From Stenotrophomonas maltophilia (GTDB lineage Bacteria; Pseudomonadota; Gammaproteobacteria; Xanthomonadales; Xanthomonadaceae): a stretch of DNA of 64,000 nucleotides. Both the position numbers and the translations under genes were made by a program. Positions 53,363 to 60,921 of the stretch are shown piece after piece. The stretch covers positions 124,505 to 188,504 of the forward strand of contig DEVL01000003.1 of the NCBI GenBank assembly GCA_002363385.1, written 5' to 3'. Every line of letters starts with the position of its first letter. Within the stretch, counting starts at the first letter, position 1. The notes below the pieces were generated by a model. The model was not told where the DNA came from. It made no database searches and saw only the letters and a program-made list of their open reading frames with translations.

Positions 53363-55168
53363 TCAGCGGAAATTCGCCTCGATCTGCTCCAGCGATTTCC
53401 CCTTGGTCTCCGGCAGCCAGAACGCGGCGATGAGGAAGTACAGCAACGTACAGCCGGCCCAGAAGAAGAACATGCTGGCATAGCCATGATGGCCGACCGT
53501 GGGCAGGAAGATCGCCGCGATCACGGTGGAGACGAACTGGTTGATCAACAGGGCGATGCTCATGCCGTTGGAGCGGATGCGGGTCGGCATCAGCTCGGAC
53601 AGCGCCAGCCACACGCACACGCCCGGGCCCACCGCGAAGAACGCAACGAACAGCAGGATGCAGCCGGCGACCAGCCAGCCATGCGTGGGCGAGGGCACCG
53701 GCCCGATCACCGCACGTTCGATCACCAGCGGCGCGTTGGCGGCCTGCGCCGGGTCCGGGAACGGGTTGAGGTGCAGCGTGCGGAAGAAGCGGCCGATCAC
53801 GCTGTCGGCCGAGACCGCGTCCTCGCGACGGATCTGCAGGGTGGCGTCGATCGGGTTGTCGCTGCGCAGTGAGCGCACGTTGCTGAAGCCGCCGTAGGCG
53901 TAGGACACGGTCAGCTGCTGCGGCACGGTGCCGGCAGTGCCATCCAGCCGCTGCCATTGCGCGGCGTCCAACGGCAGCGACAACGTGGTGCCGCTCACCT
54001 GCTGCTGCAGTGCGGCCTGCACATCCAGCCGCCCGCGCTCGCTCTGCACGAACAGCAGGGCAGCCGCCAGCAGTGACAGCGTGATGCCGCCACTGCCCAG
54101 CATCAGCAGGAACTTGCGGCCTTTGCGGTCCACCAGCACCAGCGCGACCACGGTCATCACCGCGTTGAGCAGTTTGATCGCCACATCGGCGCCATTGGCC
54201 ACCGAGCCGGGCAGGCCGGCCTGGTTGAGGATGTTGACCGCGTAGGCGAGCACCGAGTTGATGCCGGTGGCCTGGGTGAAGGCCAGCACCAGGCAGGCCA
54301 GCACGAACGGCCACACATAGCGGCGGCTGAGCAGCGGGTCGCGCTTGCCGTTGCGGCCGACCTGGATCTGCTCGGGAGCCTGCATGCGCTGCAGCGTCGG
54401 CTCGACCTCGTCCGCGGCGACGGTACGCTGCAGGGCGCGGCGGGCCGCGTCGATGCGGCCACGGCGCACCAGCCAGCGCGGCGATTCACTGATCAGCAGC
54501 ACGCCCCCGGTGAATCCCAGGCCGGGCAGCAGGCAGCTCCAGAAAATGGTGCGCCAGGCGTGGTCCTTGACGTCGAACAGCAGGCGCTGCTGTTCCGCGC
54601 TGGGCAGGTGGCGCACCGCGGCGGTCGCTACATCCACCGCATGCGCGTGGTACAGCCCGATCACCGCGGCCAGCACCAGGCCGATGGTCAGCAGCAGCTG
54701 GAACATCGCCGCGCCACGCCCGCGTCGTTCCGGGCTGAGCACTTCGGCCAGATAGAGCGGCACCACCACGCCGATCAGGCCGCCACTGATGCCCTGCAGC
54801 AAGCGGCCCATCAACAGCGCGGCATAGCCATCGGACAGGGCCATCACCGGAATGCTGGCGGTGAACAGCACGCCGGCCAGCAGCATCGCCCCGCGGCGTC
54901 CGATCAGGTCGGCGATCATGCCGGCGAACAGTGAGGACAACACACTGCCGAGCAGCACCGCGGCGACCACGAAGCCCAGCTGCTGGCTGGTCAGGTGCCA
55001 GCTCGCGGTCGCGGTGGCCTCCAGGTAGGGCAGGGCACCGGCGATGATGCCGATGTCGATGCCGTAGAGCAGGCCCCCCATGCCGCCGATGAACAACAGA
55101 TAGCGTACCGGCCAGCGTGGCGCGGAGGCGCCTGCGTGCACGGGCATGGCTGCGGAAACGTCGTTCAT
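53363..55168 (-). CDS. MFS sugar porter, putative GalNAc permease
   Basis: A 601-residue major-facilitator protein of the sugar porter family. Family motifs are GGLLYGIDIGIIAGALPY near residue 32, DLIGRRGAM near 88, the PLYLAEVLSPERRGRG motif near 138 and SPRWLVRRGR near 230; the second half has QATGINSVLAYAVNIL and LVDRKGRK. About 120 extra residues (roughly 385-505) are inserted in an extracytoplasmic loop between membrane segments 9 and 10, making it much longer than the usual 450-480. It is last in the aga operon, so it probably imports N-acetylgalactosamine. Substrate is inferred from context. Confidence 0.85.
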   Translation of the reverse strand: MNDVSAAMPVHAGASAPRWPVRYLLFIGGMGGLLYGIDIGIIAGALPYLEATATASWHLTSQQLGFVVAAVLLGSVLSSLFAGMIADLIGRRGAMLLAGVLFTASIPVMALSDGYAALLMGRLLQGISGGLIGVVVPLYLAEVLSPERRGRGAAMFQLLLTIGLVLAAVIGLYHAHAVDVATAAVRHLPSAEQQRLLFDVKDHAWRTIFWSCLLPGLGFTGGVLLISESPRWLVRRGRIDAARRALQRTVAADEVEPTLQRMQAPEQIQVGRNGKRDPLLSRRYVWPFVLACLVLAFTQATGINSVLAYAVNILNQAGLPGSVANGADVAIKLLNAVMTVVALVLVDRKGRKFLLMLGSGGITLSLLAAALLFVQSERGRLDVQAALQQQVSGTTLSLPLDAAQWQRLDGTAGTVPQQLTVSYAYGGFSNVRSLRSDNPIDATLQIRREDAVSADSVIGRFFRTLHLNPFPDPAQAANAPLVIERAVIGPVPSPTHGWLVAGCILLFVAFFAVGPGVCVWLALSELMPTRIRSNGMSIALLINQFVSTVIAAIFLPTVGHHGYASMFFFWAGCTLLYFLIAAFWLPETKGKSLEQIEANFR

Positions 55169-55222
55169 GGTGCCGGTCCTGTCTGCAAGTGCGTGCGCCA
55201 TCGCGGCGCGGGGAGTCAACGC

Positions 55223-56338
55223 TCAGTCGAGCGCGATGTCATCGCCTTCCACCACCACGCCACGCACGCGCAGGTCGTGGTCGAGCACCACCATGTCCGC
55301 CCAGGCGCCGGTCGCGAGACGGCCGCGGTCCTTGATGCCCAGGTAGTCGGCCGGGTAGCGCGACAGCCGGTGGGAGGCATCGGCGATGTCCAGGCCGAGC
55401 GAGACCAGGTTGCGCAGCGCCTGGTCCATGGTCAGCGCACTGCCGGCCAGCGAGCCGCTCGACAAGCGCACGCAGCCCAGGCATTTGTGCACGCGCTGTA
55501 CGCCAAGCGCGTACTCGCCATCGGGCATGCCGGTGGCGGCGGTCGCATCGGTGACGCAGTACAAACGCGGGATCGCGCGCAGGGCGGTGCGGATCGCGCC
55601 GGGATGCACGTGCTGCAGATCGGGAATGAGTTCGGCGTACTGCGCATGCGCCAGTGCAGCGGTGGCGATGCCCGGGTGATAGTGATCCACGCCGGTCATG
55701 CCGTTGAACAGATGGGTGAAGCCGGCCGCACCGGCGTTCAATGCGGCCACGCCATCCTCATAGCTACCGGCGCTGTGGCCGAGCTGCACACGGATGCCGA
55801 GCGCGCTCAGCGCGGGAATCAGCGCCAGGTGCTGGCCGATCTCCGGCGCAAGGGTAAGCACCTTGATCGGTGCGATCGCATGCAGGCGCTGCACGTCGGC
55901 CAGCGTGGCCTCGACCACCAGCGGTGGCTGCGCGCCCAGGCGCTGCGCACTGATGAAGGGGCCTTCCAGGTGCACGCCCAGCACGCGGGCCATGCCGGGT
56001 TCGCGCGTGGCGATCGCAGCGGAAAGGCCGCGGAGCGCGCACGTGATGTCGTCCTCCTCCGCCGTCATGGTGGTGCCCAGCAGTGCGGTGGTGCCGTGCC
56101 GGGCATGCGCGCGTGCCACCGTCTGCGCAGTCGTCCCACCCTGCATGATGTCCACGCCGGCACCGCCATGCACATGCAGGTCGATGAAGCCGGGCAGGAT
56201 CAGCGGGACCTCATCGTCGCCGCGCGGATCAGTGTGCGCGGTGTCGATGGCGGTGATGCGCTGGTCGAAGTGGATGTCGCCGCGGACCCAACCGGTGTCG
56301 GTGAGCAGGCGGCCGTGCAGGGAACGGGACTCGGTCAA
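55223..56338 (-). CDS. agaA: N-acetylgalactosamine-6-phosphate deacetylase (NagA/AgaA type)
   Basis: A 371-residue amidohydrolase of the NagA family. Metal and substrate signatures: PGFIDLHVHGGAGVD near residue 49, LGVHLEGPFIS near 118, QLGHSAGSYED near 185, the THLFNGMTG region near 210 and CVTDATAATGMPDGEYALG near 265. The family deacetylates GlcNAc-6-P or GalNAc-6-P; the adjacent agaS and agaZ genes favour the galactosamine form. The start is a TTG that overlaps the agaR stop by four bases (TTGA); no nearby ATG preserves the N-terminus. Confidence 0.85.
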   Translation of the reverse strand: MTESRSLHGRLLTDTGWVRGDIHFDQRITAIDTAHTDPRGDDEVPLILPGFIDLHVHGGAGVDIMQGGTTAQTVARAHARHGTTALLGTTMTAEEDDITCALRGLSAAIATREPGMARVLGVHLEGPFISAQRLGAQPPLVVEATLADVQRLHAIAPIKVLTLAPEIGQHLALIPALSALGIRVQLGHSAGSYEDGVAALNAGAAGFTHLFNGMTGVDHYHPGIATAALAHAQYAELIPDLQHVHPGAIRTALRAIPRLYCVTDATAATGMPDGEYALGVQRVHKCLGCVRLSSGSLAGSALTMDQALRNLVSLGLDIADASHRLSRYPADYLGIKDRGRLATGAWADMVVLDHDLRVRGVVVEGDDIALD

Positions 56339-57111
56339 GGCGGGGACTCGGCGATGATCACTTCGACCCCCAGCCGCTGCAGCCCTTCCAGGTACTCGGG
56401 CTCGATGCTGGCGTCGGTGATGATGGTATGGACCTGGTCCAGCCGCGCGATGCGATGCAGGCTGACCCGGCCGAACTTGGAGGCGTCGGTCAGCACCACG
56501 ATGCGGCGCGCGCGCTCGACCATGCGGTGGTTGAGGCTGGCTTCTGCCTCATGGTGGGTGGTGAGGCCGAACTGCAGGTCCAGGCCATCCACGCCCAGGA
56601 ACAGGGTGTCGAAGCTGTAGGTGTTGAGGCTGGCCTCAGCCTGGCTGCCATGCAGCGAGAGCGACTGCTTGCGCAGCAGCCCGCCGGTGAGCAGCAGCTC
56701 CACGCCGGGCGCATTGGCCAGCTCCCAGGCGATGTTGAGCCCGTTTGTCATCACCGTGACATCGCGATGCCCGCGCAGGTGGCGCGCCAGGGTCATCGTG
56801 GTCGAGCCGGAGTCGATGATGATGTTGTCGCCGGCCTTGACCCGCTTGGCCGCCTCGATACCGATGCGGTCCTTCATGGGCAGGTTCAGCGCATCCTTTT
56901 CATGGATGTCCTGTTCCTGCGGTGGCGTGCGCACCAGCGTCGCGCCCCCGTGGGTGCGCGTGGCCAATCCCTGCGATTCGATGTGGGTCAGGTCGGCGCG
57001 GATGGTCACCGCCGACACCGCAAAGCGCTGCACCAGCTCGCTGACCTGCACGTTGCCGTGCTCGACCAGGGTCTGCAGGATCTGTTGGCGGCGCTGTCGG
57101 GTGTTGCGCAT
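56335..57111 (-). CDS. agaR: DeoR family transcriptional regulator (AgaR-like)
   Basis: A 258-residue DeoR-type regulator. The N-terminal helix-turn-helix is RRQQILQTLVEHGNVQVSEL with recognition helix VSAVTIRADLTHIESQG at about residues 30-47, then the sugar-phosphate sensor domain with IGIEAAKRVKAGDNIIIDSGSTTMTLARHL near 85-110. In E. coli and Shewanella AgaR represses the aga genes and is relieved by a pathway sugar phosphate. CTTTC repeats on the minus strand just before this gene and in the agaS-GH31 gap are its likely operators. Confidence 0.88.
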   Translation of the reverse strand: MRNTRQRRQQILQTLVEHGNVQVSELVQRFAVSAVTIRADLTHIESQGLATRTHGGATLVRTPPQEQDIHEKDALNLPMKDRIGIEAAKRVKAGDNIIIDSGSTTMTLARHLRGHRDVTVMTNGLNIAWELANAPGVELLLTGGLLRKQSLSLHGSQAEASLNTYSFDTLFLGVDGLDLQFGLTTHHEAEASLNHRMVERARRIVVLTDASKFGRVSLHRIARLDQVHTIITDASIEPEYLEGLQRLGVEVIIAESPP

Positions 57112-57126
57112 GGGGGCGATTCCGTT

Positions 57127-57138
57127 CGAAAGGGAAAG
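57127..57138 (-). promoter_or_regulatory. CTTTC direct repeat before agaR
   Basis: On the minus strand CTTTCCCTTTCG lies 16 bases upstream of the agaR ATG, in the 34-bp gap after agaZ. Direct CTTTC-type repeats are the core of E. coli AgaR operators, so this may allow autoregulation. A further CGAAAG occurs inside the 3' end of agaZ (57155-57160). Confidence 0.4.
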
Positions 57139-57145
57139 CCGAAGC

Positions 57146-58474
57146 TTACCGTTCCGAAAGCTCTTTGGCCTGCCGGGTTTCGTTATGCGCGCCTGAGTGG
57201 TTGCGATTGCAGGCCCGGGCGTACTCGGCCAGACGCAGCGCCACCTTGTCCTGGATCAGCGCCAGCGGCGTCGGCTGCAGCTCACCGGCCTCGATGGCCT
57301 TGAGCTGCTCGGGCATGAACTGGCTGAGCAGCATCTGCGGCGGCGCGTGCGCGGTGAGATTGGCGACCAGCGTGTCCAGTGCCGCCTGTACCGCCGGCTC
57401 GCCCCAGTAATAGCGGCTGCGGTCGCTGAGCGAATACGCGCGCAACAGGCGCAGTTCGTGCTCGTCGCCCTGGTAGTAGCTGCGCCAGCTGCCCGGTTTT
57501 TCGACCATGCAGCGGTCCAGCACCTCGATCAGGTTCGAGCGCTGCGTGGCGGGCAGCAGTTCGGATTCGATCATCGCCAGCGCGAACACCGCCTCGCGGA
57601 AGGCGTAGGTCGCCGCCGGGCCGACTTTCAGGATCGCGAAGTGATCGCGGACCAGGGCGTGCAGGCCGGCTTCGGTCTGGTAATCGGTGGAGTGCGCTTC
57701 GAACACGATGCGCGGCTGCTGCTCGACGAAGGCCGAGAGGTCGGCGGCGGCAGCCGGATCGTAGTAATGCACGCTGCTGTGGTCGAAATCCACGCCGGGC
57801 TGGACGACCATCGCGATCACGCGCTCCCAGGCCGGTAGCAGGTCCGGGGCGGAGAACGCCTCGCGGTGAATTGCCAGGGTGGTCGCTGCGGCCGCCGGCG
57901 TGGTCACCTGCAGGCCGCCGGCCAGCGAGGCTTCACCGCCGGGAATCGGTACCTCGGTGCCGATCACGTAGACCGGTGGCGGCAGGCCGTGCTCGGCGGC
58001 GGTGCGCTCGGCGATGCGCGCCAGTTCGGCCGAGCGCGCGGCGACGATGGCGTCCGGCAACGGGGTCGGGTCATCAGCGCAGGACATGCTGCAGTCCAGA
58101 TGGATCTTGTGGAAACCGGCGGCGACATAGGCGGCGATCAGCTCGCGGGCGTTGGCCATTGCGGCCGCTGCGGGGCCTTTCTGCCAGGCGTTCGGCCCGA
58201 GGTGATCGCCACCGAGCACCAGCCGCTCGGCCGGGAAACCCGCATCGCGTGCCAGCTGCAGCACGTAGTCGCGGTACTGCGGCGGGGTCATGCCGGTGTA
58301 GCCGCCGAACTGATCGACCTGGTTGGAGGTCGCCTCGATCAGCAGCAGGGTGTCGTGGCGCTGCGCGACCTGCATCGCCGCCAGCAGCACCTGCGCGTTG
58401 CTGCAGCAGACGCTGTACAGCCCGACGGGGTGGCCCTGGCGGTGGGCGGCGATCAACGATTGGACGGCGGACAT
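57146..58474 (-). CDS. agaZ: Tagatose-bisphosphate aldolase, GatZ/KbaZ/AgaZ subunit type
   Basis: A 442-residue TIM-barrel protein of the KbaZ/GatZ family. Signatures are PVGLYSVCCSNAQVLLAA near residue 17, LIEATSNQVDQFGGYTGM near 45, LVLGGDHLGPN near 85 and KIHLDCSMSCADDP near 121, all conserved. In enterics GatZ/KbaZ is described as the non-catalytic stabilising partner of GatY/KbaY; in Shewanella AgaZ is proposed to be the aldolase itself. No KbaY/GatY-like gene is present in this window. It would cleave tagatose-1,6-bisphosphate or its precursor step in GalNAc breakdown. Confidence 0.9.
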   Translation of the reverse strand: MSAVQSLIAAHRQGHPVGLYSVCCSNAQVLLAAMQVAQRHDTLLLIEATSNQVDQFGGYTGMTPPQYRDYVLQLARDAGFPAERLVLGGDHLGPNAWQKGPAAAAMANARELIAAYVAAGFHKIHLDCSMSCADDPTPLPDAIVAARSAELARIAERTAAEHGLPPPVYVIGTEVPIPGGEASLAGGLQVTTPAAAATTLAIHREAFSAPDLLPAWERVIAMVVQPGVDFDHSSVHYYDPAAAADLSAFVEQQPRIVFEAHSTDYQTEAGLHALVRDHFAILKVGPAATYAFREAVFALAMIESELLPATQRSNLIEVLDRCMVEKPGSWRSYYQGDEHELRLLRAYSLSDRSRYYWGEPAVQAALDTLVANLTAHAPPQMLLSQFMPEQLKAIEAGELQPTPLALIQDKVALRLAEYARACNRNHSGAHNETRQAKELSER

Positions 58475-58497
58475 GGCAACTCCAATGACAACGGTAT

Positions 58498-59424
58498 TCA
58501 GGGGGAGGGATGGTGCTGGCGCGCGAGTAGAGCGGCGCCGCGCGCACCGCCGGCATCGCCGAAGGTAGGCGGCAGGATCGGGGGCACCCGCACACCGGCG
58601 AACAGGTAGGGCGCGATTGCGGCGGGCAGATCGCGGTACAGCTGCTCCAGCTTGGAGAGCCCACCGCCGAGCACGATCACGTGCGGGTCGATGGCGAGGA
58701 TCAGACTGGCGAAGCTGTAGCCGAGCAGGTCGCGGTGGATCGCCAGTGCCTGCTGCGCGATCGCATCGCCGGCCTGCGCGCGGGCGACCACCTCGGCGGC
58801 ATCCAGCGCGTCGCCACCACGGCGTTCATGGATCATCGCCAGGCCGCTGCCGGAGACGTAGCGCTCCAGGCAACCCTGCAGGCCGCAGCCGCACGCCAGC
58901 ACCGGCAGATCATGGCGCTGCTGCAGCGTGGCGGGCAGGCTCCAGTGGCCCCATTCGCCGGCGATGCCGTTGTGCCCGGCGATCAGCCGGCCGCCGACGC
59001 AGAAGCCACCACCCGCACCGGTGCCGAGGATCGCCCCGAACATGCTGGGATAACCGGCGGCGGCGCCGTCATGCGCTTCGGACAAGGCGAAGCACTGCAG
59101 ATCGTTGCCCAGTTCCAGTGGGCGCTGCAGACGTGCCTGCAGGTCCGCACCGACCGTCTGGCCGGTCAGGCTGGGCACGTTGGCGCTGAGCTGGCGGCCG
59201 CTGACGCGATCACGCACACCGGGCAGGCCGATGCCGACGGCCACGCCGCGCTGGCCGAGGGCGGCATCCGCCGCGTCGACCAGATCGACGATCGCCTGCA
59301 GGAACGCGGCGTAATCCCGCGTCGGCGTCGCCACGCGCTGGCGGTGATGCACCCCCAGCGTGGCGTCGCACGCGACCAGCTCGATCTTGGTGCCGCCGAT
59401 GTCGATGCCGTACCAGGTCTGCAT
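58498..59424 (-). CDS. agaK: ROK family sugar kinase (AgaK-type GalNAc kinase)
   Basis: A 308-residue ROK kinase. N-terminal ATP-binding DIGGTKIELVACD is at residues 8-20; GIGLPGVRD near 68 and GTGAGGGFCVGGRLIAGHNGIAGEWGHW near 135 contain the substrate-binding Glu/His and catalytic Asp region, and the zinc motif CGCGLQGCLERYVSG near 178 is intact. The cluster gives it a likely role: phosphorylating imported N-acetylgalactosamine at C6, needed because the importer is an MFS permease and not a phosphotransferase system. GlcNAc or glucose kinase activity cannot be excluded by sequence. Confidence 0.85.
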   Translation of the reverse strand: MQTWYGIDIGGTKIELVACDATLGVHHRQRVATPTRDYAAFLQAIVDLVDAADAALGQRGVAVGIGLPGVRDRVSGRQLSANVPSLTGQTVGADLQARLQRPLELGNDLQCFALSEAHDGAAAGYPSMFGAILGTGAGGGFCVGGRLIAGHNGIAGEWGHWSLPATLQQRHDLPVLACGCGLQGCLERYVSGSGLAMIHERRGGDALDAAEVVARAQAGDAIAQQALAIHRDLLGYSFASLILAIDPHVIVLGGGLSKLEQLYRDLPAAIAPYLFAGVRVPPILPPTFGDAGGARGAALLARQHHPSP

Positions 59425-59430
59425 GCGTGC

Positions 59431-60588
59431 TCAGCCGTGGGGGTGGATGGTCACGCCCTGCACCACACGGTTGACCGTGCCGTCGGGGAAGGGATTGTCG
59501 GGCGTCATGCCAAGCGCGGCCGAACGCTGCAGCGCATAGCACTGCGGCACCAGCAGCCACAGCGGGGCCAGCCACGGATCGGGAAGAGCCGGTGCCGCGA
59601 GGACGAAGTCGCCGTCGGCGCGGTCCGCGTCGTCCGGCCCGATCGACAGCACCCGCCCGGCGATGCCGTCGCGGCGCAGTTCGTTCAACAGGTCCTGCTC
59701 GTAGCGGCGGGCCAGCGGCTGTGCGCTGCGCAGCATCACTACCAGGGTCTCGCTGTTGAGGGTGGACTTGGGCCCATGGCGGAACCCCAGCGGGGTATTG
59801 GCCAGCGCCAGCACACGGCCGGCGGTGAGTTCGACCACCTTCAGCGCGGCTTCGCGGGCGACGGCTTCCAGTGGACCGCTGCCGAGATAGATGACGCGCG
59901 CATACGGCGCCTGCGCGAGGGTGGCCACCACAGCATCCCAGGCATCCAGCGCACGTTCGCCGTGGGTGGCGAGGGTGCGCAGACGCTCCAGGCGCTGCGC
60001 CCACGGTGCGCTGTCGAACGCGCTCAATGCGGCCAGCAGCATGCAGCTCAGGCTGCTGGTCATGGCGAAGGCGCGGTCGCAGCTGGCCGGCGGCATCAGC
60101 AGCGACAACGTATCGCTGCGGCCATGGCCACGGGTGGCGAGTTCGCCGTCGGCATTGCAGGTGATATCCACAAAGCGCGCATGGTCGACCTGGTCGCGGA
60201 CCAGATCCACCGCGGCCACGCTCTCCGGGCTGGAGCCGCTGCGGCCGAACGACACCAGCAGGGTGGGGCGCTCGCGGCGCAGGTACAGCGCCGGATGGGT
60301 CAGCAGGCTGGTGGTATGCACGGCGCGGACCTCGGCAGGCCACTGCGCATTGATCTGGTCGGCCACCATCTCGGCAATGAAGCCCGAGCTGCCGGCGCCG
60401 GTGAAGATCACCAACTGGCCGGGATCGCGCAGGGCTTCCCCAAGGAAGCCGTCGATGCGCGCCTGCGCCGTGTCCAGAAGGCCGGCCAGCGCGGCCCATA
60501 GACGGGGCTGCTGAGCGATTTCTTCGGCGGTATAGGCGCCACCGAGGCGCTGCCACGCGGGCAAATCAGGGAGCAGAGAAGCGTCCAT
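59431..60588 (-). CDS. agaS: Galactosamine-6-phosphate deaminase/isomerase AgaS
   Basis: A 385-residue double-SIS-domain protein. Conserved AgaS segments are TGAGSSGFIAEMVADQI near residue 66, SFGRSGSSPESVAAVDL near 112, DRAFAMTSSLSCML near 172, YLGSGPLEAVAREAALKV near 238, LGFRHGPKS near 273 and the family-diagnostic C-terminus GTVNRVVQGVTIHP. AgaS converts galactosamine-6-phosphate to tagatose-6-phosphate with loss of ammonia. The ATG at 60588 has AGGA seven bases upstream; the longer frame runs into the regulatory gap. First gene of the six-gene minus-strand operon. Confidence 0.93.
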   Translation of the reverse strand: MDASLLPDLPAWQRLGGAYTAEEIAQQPRLWAALAGLLDTAQARIDGFLGEALRDPGQLVIFTGAGSSGFIAEMVADQINAQWPAEVRAVHTTSLLTHPALYLRRERPTLLVSFGRSGSSPESVAAVDLVRDQVDHARFVDITCNADGELATRGHGRSDTLSLLMPPASCDRAFAMTSSLSCMLLAALSAFDSAPWAQRLERLRTLATHGERALDAWDAVVATLAQAPYARVIYLGSGPLEAVAREAALKVVELTAGRVLALANTPLGFRHGPKSTLNSETLVVMLRSAQPLARRYEQDLLNELRRDGIAGRVLSIGPDDADRADGDFVLAAPALPDPWLAPLWLLVPQCYALQRSAALGMTPDNPFPDGTVNRVVQGVTIHPHG

Positions 60589-60626
60589 TCGCAATTCCTG
60601 TTGGGCGACCGCACCTTCTGCGTTTT

Positions 60627-60651
60627 CTTTCGAAATGTCAAATATCGAAAG
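60627..60651. promoter_or_regulatory. Palindromic candidate AgaR operator
   Basis: CTTTCGA at 60627-60633 is perfectly inverted as TCGAAAG at 60645-60651, with an 11-base spacer. It lies 39-63 bases upstream of the agaS start codon, where a repressor would block transcription or early elongation. Confidence 0.5.
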
Positions 60652-60843
60652 ATAAAGAAAAGGTCGTTCGGTCACAGTTTTCGTCGTCTTCTCCGCGGGC
60701 AGCTCTCCGGTCGTCACCGTAATGCCGCGCCGCAGCAAGGTTTTAGACGGAAGGAAACGTGTATTCAGGCGCCGTTTGGAAAGCAGAGTGGTGCAGTATC
60801 TTTCGGTTTATATAAATTATCCTTCCTTTTTCTTTGCAATTTG

Positions 60844-60873
60844 TTGACATCTTTCGAGACCCTGCCCTAGAGT
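60844..60873 (+). promoter_or_regulatory. Sigma-70-type promoter of the GH31 gene
   Basis: TTGACA (perfect -35) at 60844-60849 and TAGAGT at 60868-60873, 18 bases apart, give a start near 60880 and a leader of about 42 nt. A CTTTCG motif lies just inside the spacer, so repressor binding there would occlude the polymerase. Confidence 0.6.
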
Positions 60874-60921
60874 CGGCCGCACTGGTTTCAGTTTCCCGCT
60901 GACCGCGGGCTTGGGGGCAAG

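Larger units (their letters stand above)
60589..60921. promoter_or_regulatory. Divergent aga/GH31 control region
   Basis: A 333-bp gap, strikingly AT-rich for this genome, between agaS and the GH31 gene. It holds a palindrome CTTTCGA-N11-TCGAAAG (60627-60651) followed by AAAG-type direct repeats on the agaS side, CTTTCGGTTTA at 60800-60810 and CTTTCG at 60851-60856 on the GH31 side. These CTTTC elements are candidate AgaR sites. No gene is seen in it. Confidence 0.6.

Noticed and set aside
60589..60921. AT-rich stretch as a possible transferred island boundary or pseudogene
   Set aside because: The AT-richness is confined to the intergenic control region and is explained by promoter and CTTTC operator elements; the flanking genes have normal composition.
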